A stretch of DNA of 27,277 bases, taken from NCBI GenBank assembly GCA_034435375.1, contig DAOTXR010000040.1, positions 1-27,277 on the forward strand. The letters run 5' to 3'. Below, piece by piece: positions 1-8,131 of this stretch. A model generated the notes under the pieces. The model was not told the origin of the DNA. It made no database searches and saw nothing but the letters and a program-made list of their open reading frames with translations. The stretch comes from DAOTXR01 sp034435375 (GTDB lineage Bacteria; Chloroflexota; Anaerolineae; Aggregatilineales; UBA3940). Every line of letters begins with the position of its first letter. Position 1 is the first letter of the stretch. Both the position numbers and the translations under genes were made by a program.

Positions 1-42
1 CCCTCTCCCTCTCCACTGCGTGGAGAGGGGGCCGGGGGGTGA
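1..42. repeat. GC-rich mini-hairpin at window start
   Basis: Positions 7-16 (CCCTCTCCAC) and 20-29 (GTGGAGAGGG) form a perfect 10-bp inverted repeat around a 3-nt loop, followed by a G-rich tail. No T-tract follows, so it is not a classical intrinsic terminator. It looks like a dispersed intergenic hairpin or the end of an upstream gene's 3' region. The rest of 43-231 holds nothing else I can support before the first gene. Confidence 0.5.
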
Positions 43-231
43 GGCTCTGATCAACTGACATGCACCCGTTTGGACGGGTCGGCAGTGGACTGAGCAGAAT
101 GGCTGAAAAAGGATGCCCGCTCAAGCTGAGACGCTGCATGGCCTTCTGGCGCTTGCCTCTCAGGTCCACCGCCGCTGCTTGATTGTGTTTTGTGCTAATG
201 AGCGACCCACTCTGGGCCACAGGGATGCTGT

Positions 232-1698
232 ATGGACACCAACTACTATGCTCACCAGACACCGCACTTTCGCGTCCTCTCTGATCGGCAGATCGAAGTG
301 CTCTACCATGCCACGCTGGAGTGCCTGCAACGCACTGGCGTCAACGTGCACAACGCCGAGGCCCGCGACTTGCTGGCCGGGGCCGGGGCGCGTGTTGACG
401 GGGTGCGGGTGCGCATCCCGCCGCATGTGATCCAGGATGCCATCGCCTGTGCGCCGCGCTCGTTCACGCTGTGGGGGCGCGGCGGCGGACGTCCGATGCA
501 GGTGTGCGTGGATCGCGTGTACTTTGGGCCAGGCCCCACCTGCACCTATTACATCGACCCGCACACCGGCCAGCGCCGCAAGGCGCGGCGAGGCGACCCC
601 GCTGCCACGGCGCGGGTATGCGATGCGCTCGACCATATCGATTACGTGATGGGTCTGGCGTTGATCGATGATGTGCCGCAGCGCGTCGCGCCGGTAGTCG
701 AGTTTGCCGAGATGATCGCCCATACCGGCAAGCCGGTGCTGGCATGGGCCTACTCGCTCGACAACATGCGCGACATCCATGCCATTGCGCTGGCGGTGGC
801 AGGCGGCGAGGAAGCGTTCCGCTTGAAGCCGAACTACGGGTTGTTCGCCACGTATCACTCGCCGCTTCAACACACCGACGAGGACCTGGCCAACGCGATG
901 TGGGCCGCCGAGCGCGGAGTCCCCGTGATCTACATCGGCGGAGGCACTGCCGGTTCCAGTGCGCCCGTGACGGCGGCTGGGCTGTTCGTCATTTACCTGG
1001 CTGGGGCGCTGAGCGGCCTGGCGATCCTCCAGTTGAAACAGCGCGGGGCGGCGGTGTGCATTGGCGGCGTGCCGCAGGCCATGAACCTGGCGACCGGTGC
1101 GCCGGCCTATGGCTCGCCAGAGATGAGCCTGTACAGCGCTGCCATGTCTGACATCTCGCGCTGGCTGGGCCTTCCCTTTATGGGCACGGCTGGGGCGTCT
1201 GAGGCCAAAGTGCTGGACCTTCAGGCTGCCATCGAGAGTACGGTGCAGGTGATCCTGTCTGGCCTGAGCGGCGCAACGTTGGTCCACGATGTGGGCTTCT
1301 TGGACTGCGCCGACATCGGCTCGTTGGAGATGCTGGTGATGAACGACGAGATCATCGCTATGGCGCGGCGCATCATGCGTGGCATCGAGGTCAGCGACGA
1401 CACCCTGATGCTTGACCTGATCGACCGGGTGGGGCCGGGCGGCGAGTTTATGTCGACTAAAGAGACGGCCAAGCGCTGCCGCGCCGAGATATGGTCCCCC
1501 ACGCTGATGGACCGCGAGCGATATGTCAACTGGGAGGCCGCAGGGGCCACGACCATGCTCGACCGCATCAAGGCTAAGCTGCGCCGCATCCTGGCCGATC
1601 ACCAGCCGCCGCCGCTGCCAGAAGAGGTGCAGGCCCGCATCGACGCCATCGTGCAGGCTGCTGAGGCCCAGGCGAAAGGAGGACTTCCCACTCCATGA
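232..1698 (+). CDS. MttB-family (trimethylamine methyltransferase-like) corrinoid methyltransferase, copy 1
   Basis: A 488-residue protein of the MttB superfamily, TIM-barrel enzymes that move a methyl group from a quaternary or tertiary amine to a cob(I)alamin-bound corrinoid protein. It is collinear with the second copy at 9855-11297. Shared features are an N-terminal LSD.Q.E..H.A.LE.L.RTG segment, a central YFGPG element, the VHDVGFLD segment near residue 350 and the DDTLMLDLIDRVGPGG segment near residue 395. No in-frame amber codon interrupts it, so it belongs to the non-pyrrolysine group, known members of which act on glycine betaine, proline betaine or carnitine. The ATG at 232 has a weak AGGGAT Shine-Dalgarno-like element. 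The stop overlaps the next start by 4 nt (ATGA), so the two genes are translationally coupled. No corrinoid-protein partner is present in the window. The substrate is unknown. Confidence 0.87.
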   Translation: MDTNYYAHQTPHFRVLSDRQIEVLYHATLECLQRTGVNVHNAEARDLLAGAGARVDGVRVRIPPHVIQDAIACAPRSFTLWGRGGGRPMQVCVDRVYFGPGPTCTYYIDPHTGQRRKARRGDPAATARVCDALDHIDYVMGLALIDDVPQRVAPVVEFAEMIAHTGKPVLAWAYSLDNMRDIHAIALAVAGGEEAFRLKPNYGLFATYHSPLQHTDEDLANAMWAAERGVPVIYIGGGTAGSSAPVTAAGLFVIYLAGALSGLAILQLKQRGAAVCIGGVPQAMNLATGAPAYGSPEMSLYSAAMSDISRWLGLPFMGTAGASEAKVLDLQAAIESTVQVILSGLSGATLVHDVGFLDCADIGSLEMLVMNDEIIAMARRIMRGIEVSDDTLMLDLIDRVGPGGEFMSTKETAKRCRAEIWSPTLMDRERYVNWEAAGATTMLDRIKAKLRRILADHQPPPLPEEVQARIDAIVQAAEAQAKGGLPTP

Positions 1699-3962
1699 AT
1701 GCTCATCGCCCTGTCGGCGGCAGCGTCCGCCGCATCGACTCTGACGCTAAAGTGACCGGACGCGCCCGCTATGCCGAAGACATGATCATGCCGGATATGT
1801 TGCACGCCGCTGTCGTGCGCAGCCCACATCCCCATGCCCGCCTGCTGGCCCTCGACGGAGGCAGGGCGTTGAGTGTGCCGGGCGTGGTGCGCGTCCTCAC
1901 CGCGGAGGACGTGCCGGGCGTCAACGGCTACCCGGAGTACAGCCACGACGAACCGCTGCTTACGCCGGTCGGCGACACGGTGCGGCAGGTCGGTGCGCCG
2001 GTGGCGCTGGTGGTGGGCGCTACGCGCGAGGCGGCCCTGGCTGGCGTGCGGGCGGTCGAGGCGCGCTACGAGCCGTTACCCCATACCTTCGAGGCCGACC
2101 AGGCTTTGGAGCCTGACGCATTTCCCATCTATCCCAATGGCCATGTGCTGGCGACCTTCGAGGTGGCGCATGGCGACATGGAGGCCGCCCGCCGCGCCTC
2201 CGAGGTGTGGATCGAGACGCGCTACCGCTCCAGTTTCCAGGAGCACTCGGCGCTGGAACGCGAGTCGGCAACGGGCTACCTCGACGAGGAAGGACGGGTG
2301 ACGGTGGTGTGCGCTACGCACGAGCCGCACTGGCAGCAGAAATGGATCGCGGCGGCGTTGGCTCTGCCCATCGACCGGGTGCGGGTGATCGTCCCGCCTA
2401 CCGGCGGGTCGTTTGGCGGCAAGCAGGACCCCTGGCCGCTGGTGGCGATGGGATTGCTGGTCTACACGCTGCGCCAGCCGGTGCAGATGGCCTTCTCGCG
2501 CCGAGAGGTGTTCGATGCCACGCCTAAGCGCCACCCCTACGACATGCACTTCGCGGTCGGCGCTGACCGCGATGGCCGGCTGACAGGCATCATGGTGCGC
2601 ATCACGGCCAACACCGGCGGATACGACTCGTGCGGCTACTACATCCCCAACTATGCCATCACCGCCTCCGGCGGGGCCTATCGCTGGCAGGCGGTCGATG
2701 CATGGGCGCAGACGGTATACACCAATGCACCCAAGTGCGGCCAGTTTCGCGGCTTCGGCTCGCCCCAATCGACCTACGGCCTGGAATGCACGCTCGATGA
2801 GCTGTGTCAGGCCCTCGGCGAGGACCCGCTGGAGTTCCGCCGTCGGAACGTGATCGGGCAGGATGACCTCTCCTTTTTGGGCTATCCCATTGCCGAGCGG
2901 CTGGGCTACACCGAGGTGCTGGATGCGATCAGGCCGCGCTACCAGGCCCTCAGCGCCGAGACTGACGCCTTCAATGCCGATCCAGCCCACGCCCCGCTGC
3001 GCATGGGGGTGGGGCTGGCGGGGATGTGGTACCGCTTTGGCAAGTCCGGCTCGTTGCGCGTTGAGACCCACGCCGAGCTGGCCCGCGACGGACACTTTGT
3101 GGTGTACGTCGGGGCGCCCGACTACGGTCAGGGGACCAACACCGTCATGACGCAGTTGGCCGCCGAGATGCTGGGCGTGCCCCGCGACTGCATCGAGCTA
3201 GTCAACTCCGACACGGCCCGCGTGCCCGACAGCGGCATTCAAGGCGCGTCGCGGGCCACCTACTGGATCGGCAGCTCGCTCAGCCGGGCAGTCCACGCCC
3301 TGCGCGACGCGATCCTGGCCGTGGCTGCCGAGATGCTTGACTGCCCACCCGACGACCTGACGCTGGCCGCTCAGGCCGTCGCCAGCCGCCGCGATCCCTC
3401 CCACACAGTGACGCTGGAGGCCGTGGCGCGTGAGTTCGATGCGCTGGGTCGCTCGCGCAAGGTGCCAGGCGTGTTCGACCTCTCGCCGCTGTTCCCGGAA
3501 GAGACTCGCCCGGAGTACACGCCCCACATTGTGACCGGCGCCCACGTGGCCCAGGTGGTGGTCGATACCGAGACTGGGCAGGTGCAGGTGACGCGCTTCG
3601 TGGCAGCTCACGACGTGGGCAAGGCCATCAATCCGCCCGACGCGCGGGGCCAGATCGAGGGCGCGGTGGTGATGGGCATCGGCTCGGCGCTGAGCGAGGA
3701 GTACATTCCAGGCGCTACAACTGGCTTCATGACCTATACGCTGCCGATGGTGTATGCCGTGCCGGAGATCGAGACCATCCTGGTCGAGGTGCCGAGCTAC
3801 CTGGGGCCGCTGGGGGCCAAAGGGCTGGGCGAGACCCCCATGTTGCCCTCGACCCCGGCGGTGATCAACGCCGTGTCGCGGGCCATCGGGGCGCGCCTGC
3901 GGCAGATTCCGGCCACGCCAGAGCGGGTGCTGACAGCCCTGCGTGCCGCCAGACGGCATTGA
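1695..3962 (+). CDS. Molybdenum hydroxylase large subunit (xanthine dehydrogenase / aldehyde oxidase family)
   Basis: A 755-residue molybdopterin-binding subunit of the xanthine dehydrogenase family. Family landmarks in order: the N-terminal domain with DAKVTGRARYAEDM, PPTGGSFGGKQDPW, QFRGFGSPQ, DYGQGTNTVMTQLAAEMLGV, and a C-terminal GPLGAKGLGETPMLPSTPAV. The Glu of GLGE (about residue 713) is at the position of the catalytic base. The CO-dehydrogenase active-site loop (AYXCSFR) is absent, so a carbon monoxide dehydrogenase is unlikely; a hydroxylase of an N-heterocycle or aldehyde is expected. It overlaps the upstream MttB-like gene by 4 nt. The usual FAD (medium) and 2Fe-2S (small) subunits are not adjacent and not in the window, which is odd for a three-subunit enzyme. 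They may lie elsewhere. Confidence 0.9.
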   Translation: MNAHRPVGGSVRRIDSDAKVTGRARYAEDMIMPDMLHAAVVRSPHPHARLLALDGGRALSVPGVVRVLTAEDVPGVNGYPEYSHDEPLLTPVGDTVRQVGAPVALVVGATREAALAGVRAVEARYEPLPHTFEADQALEPDAFPIYPNGHVLATFEVAHGDMEAARRASEVWIETRYRSSFQEHSALERESATGYLDEEGRVTVVCATHEPHWQQKWIAAALALPIDRVRVIVPPTGGSFGGKQDPWPLVAMGLLVYTLRQPVQMAFSRREVFDATPKRHPYDMHFAVGADRDGRLTGIMVRITANTGGYDSCGYYIPNYAITASGGAYRWQAVDAWAQTVYTNAPKCGQFRGFGSPQSTYGLECTLDELCQALGEDPLEFRRRNVIGQDDLSFLGYPIAERLGYTEVLDAIRPRYQALSAETDAFNADPAHAPLRMGVGLAGMWYRFGKSGSLRVETHAELARDGHFVVYVGAPDYGQGTNTVMTQLAAEMLGVPRDCIELVNSDTARVPDSGIQGASRATYWIGSSLSRAVHALRDAILAVAAEMLDCPPDDLTLAAQAVASRRDPSHTVTLEAVAREFDALGRSRKVPGVFDLSPLFPEETRPEYTPHIVTGAHVAQVVVDTETGQVQVTRFVAAHDVGKAINPPDARGQIEGAVVMGIGSALSEEYIPGATTGFMTYTLPMVYAVPEIETILVEVPSYLGPLGAKGLGETPMLPSTPAVINAVSRAIGARLRQIPATPERVLTALRAARRH

Positions 3963-4044
3963 CGGTGGGCAAAATCAGAGGGATTGTGAGGCTCCTGGCG
4001 CAGCTTGGCAAGCGATCCTTTCAGCAGAGTGGGATGGACACGCC

Positions 4045-5388
4045 ATGGACGGAAATCGCCTCGTCTCCAAATTTGTCGCCGAGATTGCCTGGGCCGACCT
4101 GCCGCCGGAGGTGCAGCACAAGGCCCGCCTGACGCTGCTCGACACACTGGGCGCGGCGTTGGCCGGGACGGCGACCCCGGTGGCCCGCATCGCTGCCGAG
4201 GCTGCCCTGGCGCTGTGGCCTGGCGACGCATCGACCGTGCTGCGGCGCGATGCGCGAGCCTCGGTGATGGGCGCGGCTTTCGCCAACGCCAATGCCGCCA
4301 ATGCGCTGGACATCGACGACTGCGGGATTTTCACCAAGGGCCATCCCGGCGCGCAGTTGATCCCGACGGCGCTGGCGCTGGCCGAATCGCTGGGCGCGAG
4401 CGGCGCTCGGCTGCTCACCGCCCTGGTCGTCGGCTACGAGGTGGCGCACCGCGCCGGGCGCATCTGGCACGCCACTCACGACACATACCAGGCTTGCGGC
4501 TCGTGGGGATCGGTGGCCTGCGCCGCGCTGTCGGCTCACCTGCTGGGCCTCACGCCCGACCAGACCTGGCACGCGCTGGGCATCGCCGAGTACCACGCCC
4601 CCCATCTGCCCTTGCTGCGCGATATTGCCCACCCGGCGATGGTCAAGCATGGCGTAGGCTGGGGCGCTGTGACGGGCCTGGCAGCGGCAGAGCTGGCCCG
4701 GCAAGGCTTTACGGGCATCCCGGCCCTGTTTGGTTTTGAGGAGCACCGTGACTGGGTGAACGACATCGGCCATCATTACCTGATGGTCGGCGGGGTGATC
4801 TGGAAGAAACATGCCTGCTGCGCCTGGGCCCACGCTGCGCTGCGGGGCATCGAGCTGCTGCGGCAGGCCCACAGCTTCCGCGCTGAGGAGGTCGAGCGCG
4901 TGCGCGTGGAAGCCTATGACGACGCGATCCGGCTGGGCGGGAAGCTACCCACCACCACCGAGGAGGCCCAGTTTAACCTGGCCTGGCCCATTGCGGTGCT
5001 GCTGATCGATGGACAGGTGGGGCCAGATCAGATTCTCGACCATCGCTTGGCCGATCCACGGGTGCGTGACCTGGCGGCTCGCATCGAGCTGGTGGAGACG
5101 GCTGAGCTGAATCGGCTGTATAGCCTGGCGCTGCAAGATGCGCCGGGCGGCAGGTTCGGCAGCGTGGTGCGCATCGCGCTGCGCGATGGCCGGGTGCTGG
5201 ATTCGGGGATCGTTGAGGGAGAGATCAAGTACCCTCAGCAATACTGGGATGACCACAGCCTGACGGACAAGTTCCGTAGCCTGGCCCGCCGCGTGCTGGA
5301 CGAGTCGACCGTGGAGGCGTTGGTAGACCTGGTATGGCGCTTTGAGGAGGCGCCCGACGTGCGCGTCCTCACGCGCCTGATGGCGTGA
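4045..5388 (+). CDS. MmgE/PrpD-family protein (2-methylcitrate dehydratase-like)
   Basis: A 447-residue MmgE/PrpD protein. The family includes 2-methylcitrate dehydratase, cis-aconitate decarboxylase and iminodisuccinate epimerase. The N-terminus (LPPEVQHKARLTLLDTLGAALAGT) is the typical family start. The helical domain continues through NANAANALDIDDCG, HPGAQLIPTALALAE and VGYEVAHRAG, and KHGVGWGAVTGLAAAELARQGFTG marks the middle. The open frame extends upstream to 3943, but the ATG at 4045 begins exactly where family similarity begins. It follows the molybdenum hydroxylase gene by 82 nt in the same direction, probably in one operon. The substrate cannot be assigned from sequence; a carboxylate hydration or isomerisation step in the same catabolic route is an inference. 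Confidence 0.85.
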   Translation: MDGNRLVSKFVAEIAWADLPPEVQHKARLTLLDTLGAALAGTATPVARIAAEAALALWPGDASTVLRRDARASVMGAAFANANAANALDIDDCGIFTKGHPGAQLIPTALALAESLGASGARLLTALVVGYEVAHRAGRIWHATHDTYQACGSWGSVACAALSAHLLGLTPDQTWHALGIAEYHAPHLPLLRDIAHPAMVKHGVGWGAVTGLAAAELARQGFTGIPALFGFEEHRDWVNDIGHHYLMVGGVIWKKHACCAWAHAALRGIELLRQAHSFRAEEVERVRVEAYDDAIRLGGKLPTTTEEAQFNLAWPIAVLLIDGQVGPDQILDHRLADPRVRDLAARIELVETAELNRLYSLALQDAPGGRFGSVVRIALRDGRVLDSGIVEGEIKYPQQYWDDHSLTDKFRSLARRVLDESTVEALVDLVWRFEEAPDVRVLTRLMA

Positions 5389-5450
5389 GGGCAGGGCCGG
5401 GGGGATGCCTTTCGATGTGCGAGGGCCATAGAGGCGCTGCGCCGTGCGCG

Positions 5451-6167
5451 TTACTTGGCAGCGCCGTTCTTGCCGTCGATGGCCCTCACAGCTCCCAGTA
5501 TGCCGCACCACCGTTCGATCAGCGCGGTCGCTCTCTGGCGCGCCTCTTGCGGGTTGTGGGCGCGCAGAGCCTCCAGGATGTCTTCTTGCAGCGTCAAGCC
5601 CTGGTCTTTGACGCCGGGCACCGGCGCTATCTGTGTGTTGATCTCGTTCATCACCTGGGCTGTGACGTGGTAGAACCGCTCAAGCAGCGCGTTGTGGGCT
5701 GCGTGGGCCACAGCCAGGTGGAAAGCCAGGTCGGCCCCCATAAAGACGGCGTCGTTTTCCTCGTGGCGCATCGTGTTGAGCGCCGAGGCGATGCTCGCCA
5801 GGTCCTCCTCGGTGGCCCGTTGGGCAGCCAGAGTGGTGAGTTCTACCTCAAGCACCCGCCGGGCCTCGATCACACTCTCCAGGTCGAGGTCCGTCAGCCG
5901 GACGCGCTGTAGGCTCAACATGCGCAGCAGAGCGGGGGCGTCGGCGTGGACCCACGTGCCGCGCCCGGCCTGCGGCTCCACAATGCCGATCAGCGTCAGC
6001 CCCTTGATGGCCTCGCGCACGGTCGAAAGCCCCACCCCCAACCGGCTGGCCAATTCCGGCTGAGGCATCATCCAGTCTCCGGGCTGGATCTCGCCGCGCA
6101 GGATCATGGCCTGGATCTCGCGGATGACGGCGTTGGTCAGATTGTCTCGATTGAGGGGCATGCTCAT
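5451..6167 (-). CDS. GntR family transcriptional regulator, FadR subfamily (FCD domain)
   Basis: A 238-residue regulator. Residues about 10-75 form a GntR winged helix (AVIREIQAMILRGEIQPGDWMMPQPELASRLGVG then STVREAIKGLTLIGIVE). The rest is an all-helical FCD ligand domain (RRVLEVELTTLAAQRAT; AFHLAVAHAAHNALLERFY; EDILEALRAHNPQEARQRA), which in this family usually binds a carboxylate-type ligand, often with a metal. The ATG at 6167 is chosen because GGTGAA lies 7 nt upstream; an ATG at 6161 and a TTG at 6185 are alternatives. It converges with the MmgE/PrpD gene and diverges from hutH. A strong palindrome lies between it and hutH (6208-6238), so autoregulation plus control of hutH-hutU-MttB is the simplest model. 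Confidence 0.9.
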   Translation of the reverse strand: MSMPLNRDNLTNAVIREIQAMILRGEIQPGDWMMPQPELASRLGVGLSTVREAIKGLTLIGIVEPQAGRGTWVHADAPALLRMLSLQRVRLTDLDLESVIEARRVLEVELTTLAAQRATEEDLASIASALNTMRHEENDAVFMGADLAFHLAVAHAAHNALLERFYHVTAQVMNEINTQIAPVPGVKDQGLTLQEDILEALRAHNPQEARQRATALIERWCGILGAVRAIDGKNGAAK

Positions 6168-6207
6168 GCTTGACTTCACCCACAAACGTGTGTTATAGTG
6201 ACGATAT

Positions 6208-6238
6208 AAACATCAGAACTTCCGATGTTCTGATGTTT
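6208..6238. promoter_or_regulatory. Candidate GntR operator: 12-bp-arm palindrome in the divergent promoter region
   Basis: AAACATCAGAAC (6208-6219) and GTTCTGATGTTT (6227-6238) are perfect inverted repeats separated by 7 nt. The palindrome lies between the regulator and hutH. A possible plus-strand promoter overlaps it: TTCCGA (6220-6225), 17-nt spacer, TATAGT (6243-6248). A minus-strand -10-like TATAAC maps at 6197-6192. Assignment to the adjacent GntR protein rests on position and symmetry. Confidence 0.6.
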
Positions 6239-6408
6239 CCAGTATAGTCTAAGATCGCAGATCGGTCAACCAACAGGACGGCTGCGCCAGAGTACGTTTC
6301 AAGACCAGGGGCATGGGGGCAGCTCACAGCCTCCCCCCACTGAAACAGACCCCGCGACCTGACCCATTGTTGCTGGTGTGTCTTTGCCAGGAGATCGCGC
6401 CACTGCCC

Positions 6409-7977
6409 ATGAAGCCTATGACAAACTGCACCATTACACTTGACGGCGACCACCTGACCCGCGACGAGGTGATCGCCGTAGCCGAGAGCCACGCCGATCC
6501 CCAGCGTGTGACAGTTGAAGTCGCCGAAGTAGCCCGCCAGCGCGTTCAGCGCGGGCGGGAGGCCGTCGACCGGCTGGTGGCCTCCGGCGCGGTGGTGTAC
6601 GGCGTCACCACCGGCTTTGGCCGCTTCCGGGACAGACTGATCCCTGCCGAGCAGGTGGGGCAGCTTCAGCGCAACCTAATCGTCAGCCATGCGGTTGGCG
6701 TCGGGGACCCCCTTGAGCCGGCCACCGTCCGCGCCCTGATGCTGATCCGCGCCAACACGCTGGTGAAAGGCTACTCCGGCATCCGGCTGGAAGTCGTCGA
6801 GACGTTGGTCGGCATGATCAATCGGGGGGTGTATCCCATCATCCCGTGCAAGGGGTCAGTGGGCGCGAGCGGGGACCTCGCGCCGCTGGCGCACATGGTG
6901 CTGGTGCTCATGGGCGACGGCGAGGCTTATTATCAGGGCCAGCGCCTGCCGGGGGCCGAGGCCATGCGTCGCGCCGGGCTGGCCACCACCGGCCTAGAGA
7001 TGAAAGAGGGGCTGGCGCTGATCAACGGCACCTCGGTGATGACGGCCATTGGCCTCCAGGTCCTGCACACCGCCGATCTGTTGGCTGAGGTAGCCGATGT
7101 GGCGGGCGCCTTGAGCCTGGAGGCGTTGAACGGCACTCGTGATGCCTTCGACGAGCGCATTCACCAGGTGCGCCCTCATCCCCACCAGATAGCGTGCGCG
7201 GCTCACTTGCGGGCGCTGCTTGAGGGCAGCGACTTGGCCTGCAGCTTCGACTCAGACCGTGTACAAGACGCCTACGCGCTGCGCTGTATGCCTCAGGTGC
7301 ACGGGGCGGTGCGTGAGGCGCTGGATTATGCTGCTCGCGTGGTCGAGCGCGAGTTGAACGCTGCCGTCGATAATCCGTTGCTGTTTTGGGAAGGCGAATC
7401 GCCGCTGGCGATCTCCGGCGGCAATTTCCACGGCGAGCCGGTGGCGCTGGTGATGGACCACGTGAAGAACGCAGTCGCCGAGCTGGGCAACATCTCCGAA
7501 CGGCGCATTGCCCGGCTGATCGATCCCTCGCTCAACGAAGGGCTGCCCGCCTTTCTGATCAAAGCAGGAGGGCTGAACTCCGGCTTTATGCTGCCGCAGT
7601 ACACGGCTGCCGCGTTGGCCTCGGAGAACAAGGTGCTGGCTCACCCTGCCAGCGTGGATACCATCCCGACCTCAGCCAACACCGAGGATCATGTCAGCAT
7701 GGGGACCATCGCGGCGCGGCAGGCGCGCGAGATCGTCGATAACGTGGCAGCCATCCTGGCCATTGAGCTGATTACAGCGGCCCAGGCCATCGACTTCCGC
7801 TTGGAGAGCTGCCCTCACTGCATGGGACGCGGCACCGTTGCTGCCTACCAGGCCATCCGAGAGCATGTGCCGTACCTGGAAAACGATACCATCCTGTATC
7901 CCTACATGCAGACGGTGCACGCGATGGTCCTCAGCGGCGAGTTGGTGAGGCAGGTGCGCCAGGCGTTAGCAGGCTGA
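6409..7977 (+). CDS. hutH: Histidine ammonia-lyase (MIO enzyme)
   Basis: Removes ammonia from L-histidine to give urocanate, using a 4-methylidene-imidazol-5-one formed from an Ala-Ser-Gly triad. The triad is visible in GSVGASGDLAPLAHM, with Ser encoded at 6868-6870 (residue 154 from the ATG at 6409). Other landmarks are YGVTTGFGRF, LQRNLIVSHAVGVG, EGLALINGTS, ISGGNFHGEPVAL and PTSANTEDHVSMG. The last reads NTEDH where the classical Pseudomonas enzyme has NQEDH, and LINGTS replaces LLNGTQ. Length is 522 residues, close to the usual 500-510. The start could also be 6418; no strong Shine-Dalgarno element is seen for either. The next gene is hutU, which supports a histidine-type substrate. Because MttB paralogues flank it, an N-methylated histidine (hercynine or ergothioneine-like) is a possible alternative substrate; that part is inference. 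Confidence 0.9.
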   Translation: MKPMTNCTITLDGDHLTRDEVIAVAESHADPQRVTVEVAEVARQRVQRGREAVDRLVASGAVVYGVTTGFGRFRDRLIPAEQVGQLQRNLIVSHAVGVGDPLEPATVRALMLIRANTLVKGYSGIRLEVVETLVGMINRGVYPIIPCKGSVGASGDLAPLAHMVLVLMGDGEAYYQGQRLPGAEAMRRAGLATTGLEMKEGLALINGTSVMTAIGLQVLHTADLLAEVADVAGALSLEALNGTRDAFDERIHQVRPHPHQIACAAHLRALLEGSDLACSFDSDRVQDAYALRCMPQVHGAVREALDYAARVVERELNAAVDNPLLFWEGESPLAISGGNFHGEPVALVMDHVKNAVAELGNISERRIARLIDPSLNEGLPAFLIKAGGLNSGFMLPQYTAAALASENKVLAHPASVDTIPTSANTEDHVSMGTIAARQAREIVDNVAAILAIELITAAQAIDFRLESCPHCMGRGTVAAYQAIREHVPYLENDTILYPYMQTVHAMVLSGELVRQVRQALAG

Positions 7978-8131
7978 CGGTCGTCCTGTCGTGATCGCCC
8001 CCGGGCGACCGTTGACCTGGCCTCAGGGGCGGGTCTCGAACCCGCCGGGATGCTGCGGGCTACTGTTGGCTTTCACCGCCGTTGGGCGCAACGGCGATGA
8101 GGATAAATCGCGGATATACGGAGAGGACAGC
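7978..8131. repeat. Intergenic hairpin cluster between hutH and hutU
   Basis: Two clear hairpins occupy this 154-nt gap: GGCGGGT (8028-8034) with ACCCGCC (8040-8046), loop CTCGA; and CGCCGTT (8077-8083) with AACGGCG (8090-8096), 6-nt loop. A smaller inverted pair ACGGTCG (7977-7983) and CGACCGT (8006-8012) sits just after the hutH stop. They resemble dispersed intergenic mini-hairpins and could moderate read-through or mRNA stability inside the operon. Confidence 0.5.

Noticed and set aside
160..1602. 480-residue open frame opposite the first MttB-like gene
   Set aside because: Shadow of a GC-rich gene on the other strand; no family similarity, low-complexity His/Arg-rich composition.
232..1698. 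Pyrrolysine-containing MttB
   Set aside because: No in-frame TAG within either MttB-like gene, so they are of the non-pyrrolysine type.
1695..3962. Carbon monoxide dehydrogenase large subunit
   Set aside because: Lacks the AYXCSFR loop of true CoxL and has no coxMS partners.
8028..8046. tRNA T-arm-like sequence (GGGTTCGAGACCC on the minus strand)
   Set aside because: No cloverleaf, acceptor stem or anticodon arm around it; it is one of the intergenic hairpins.
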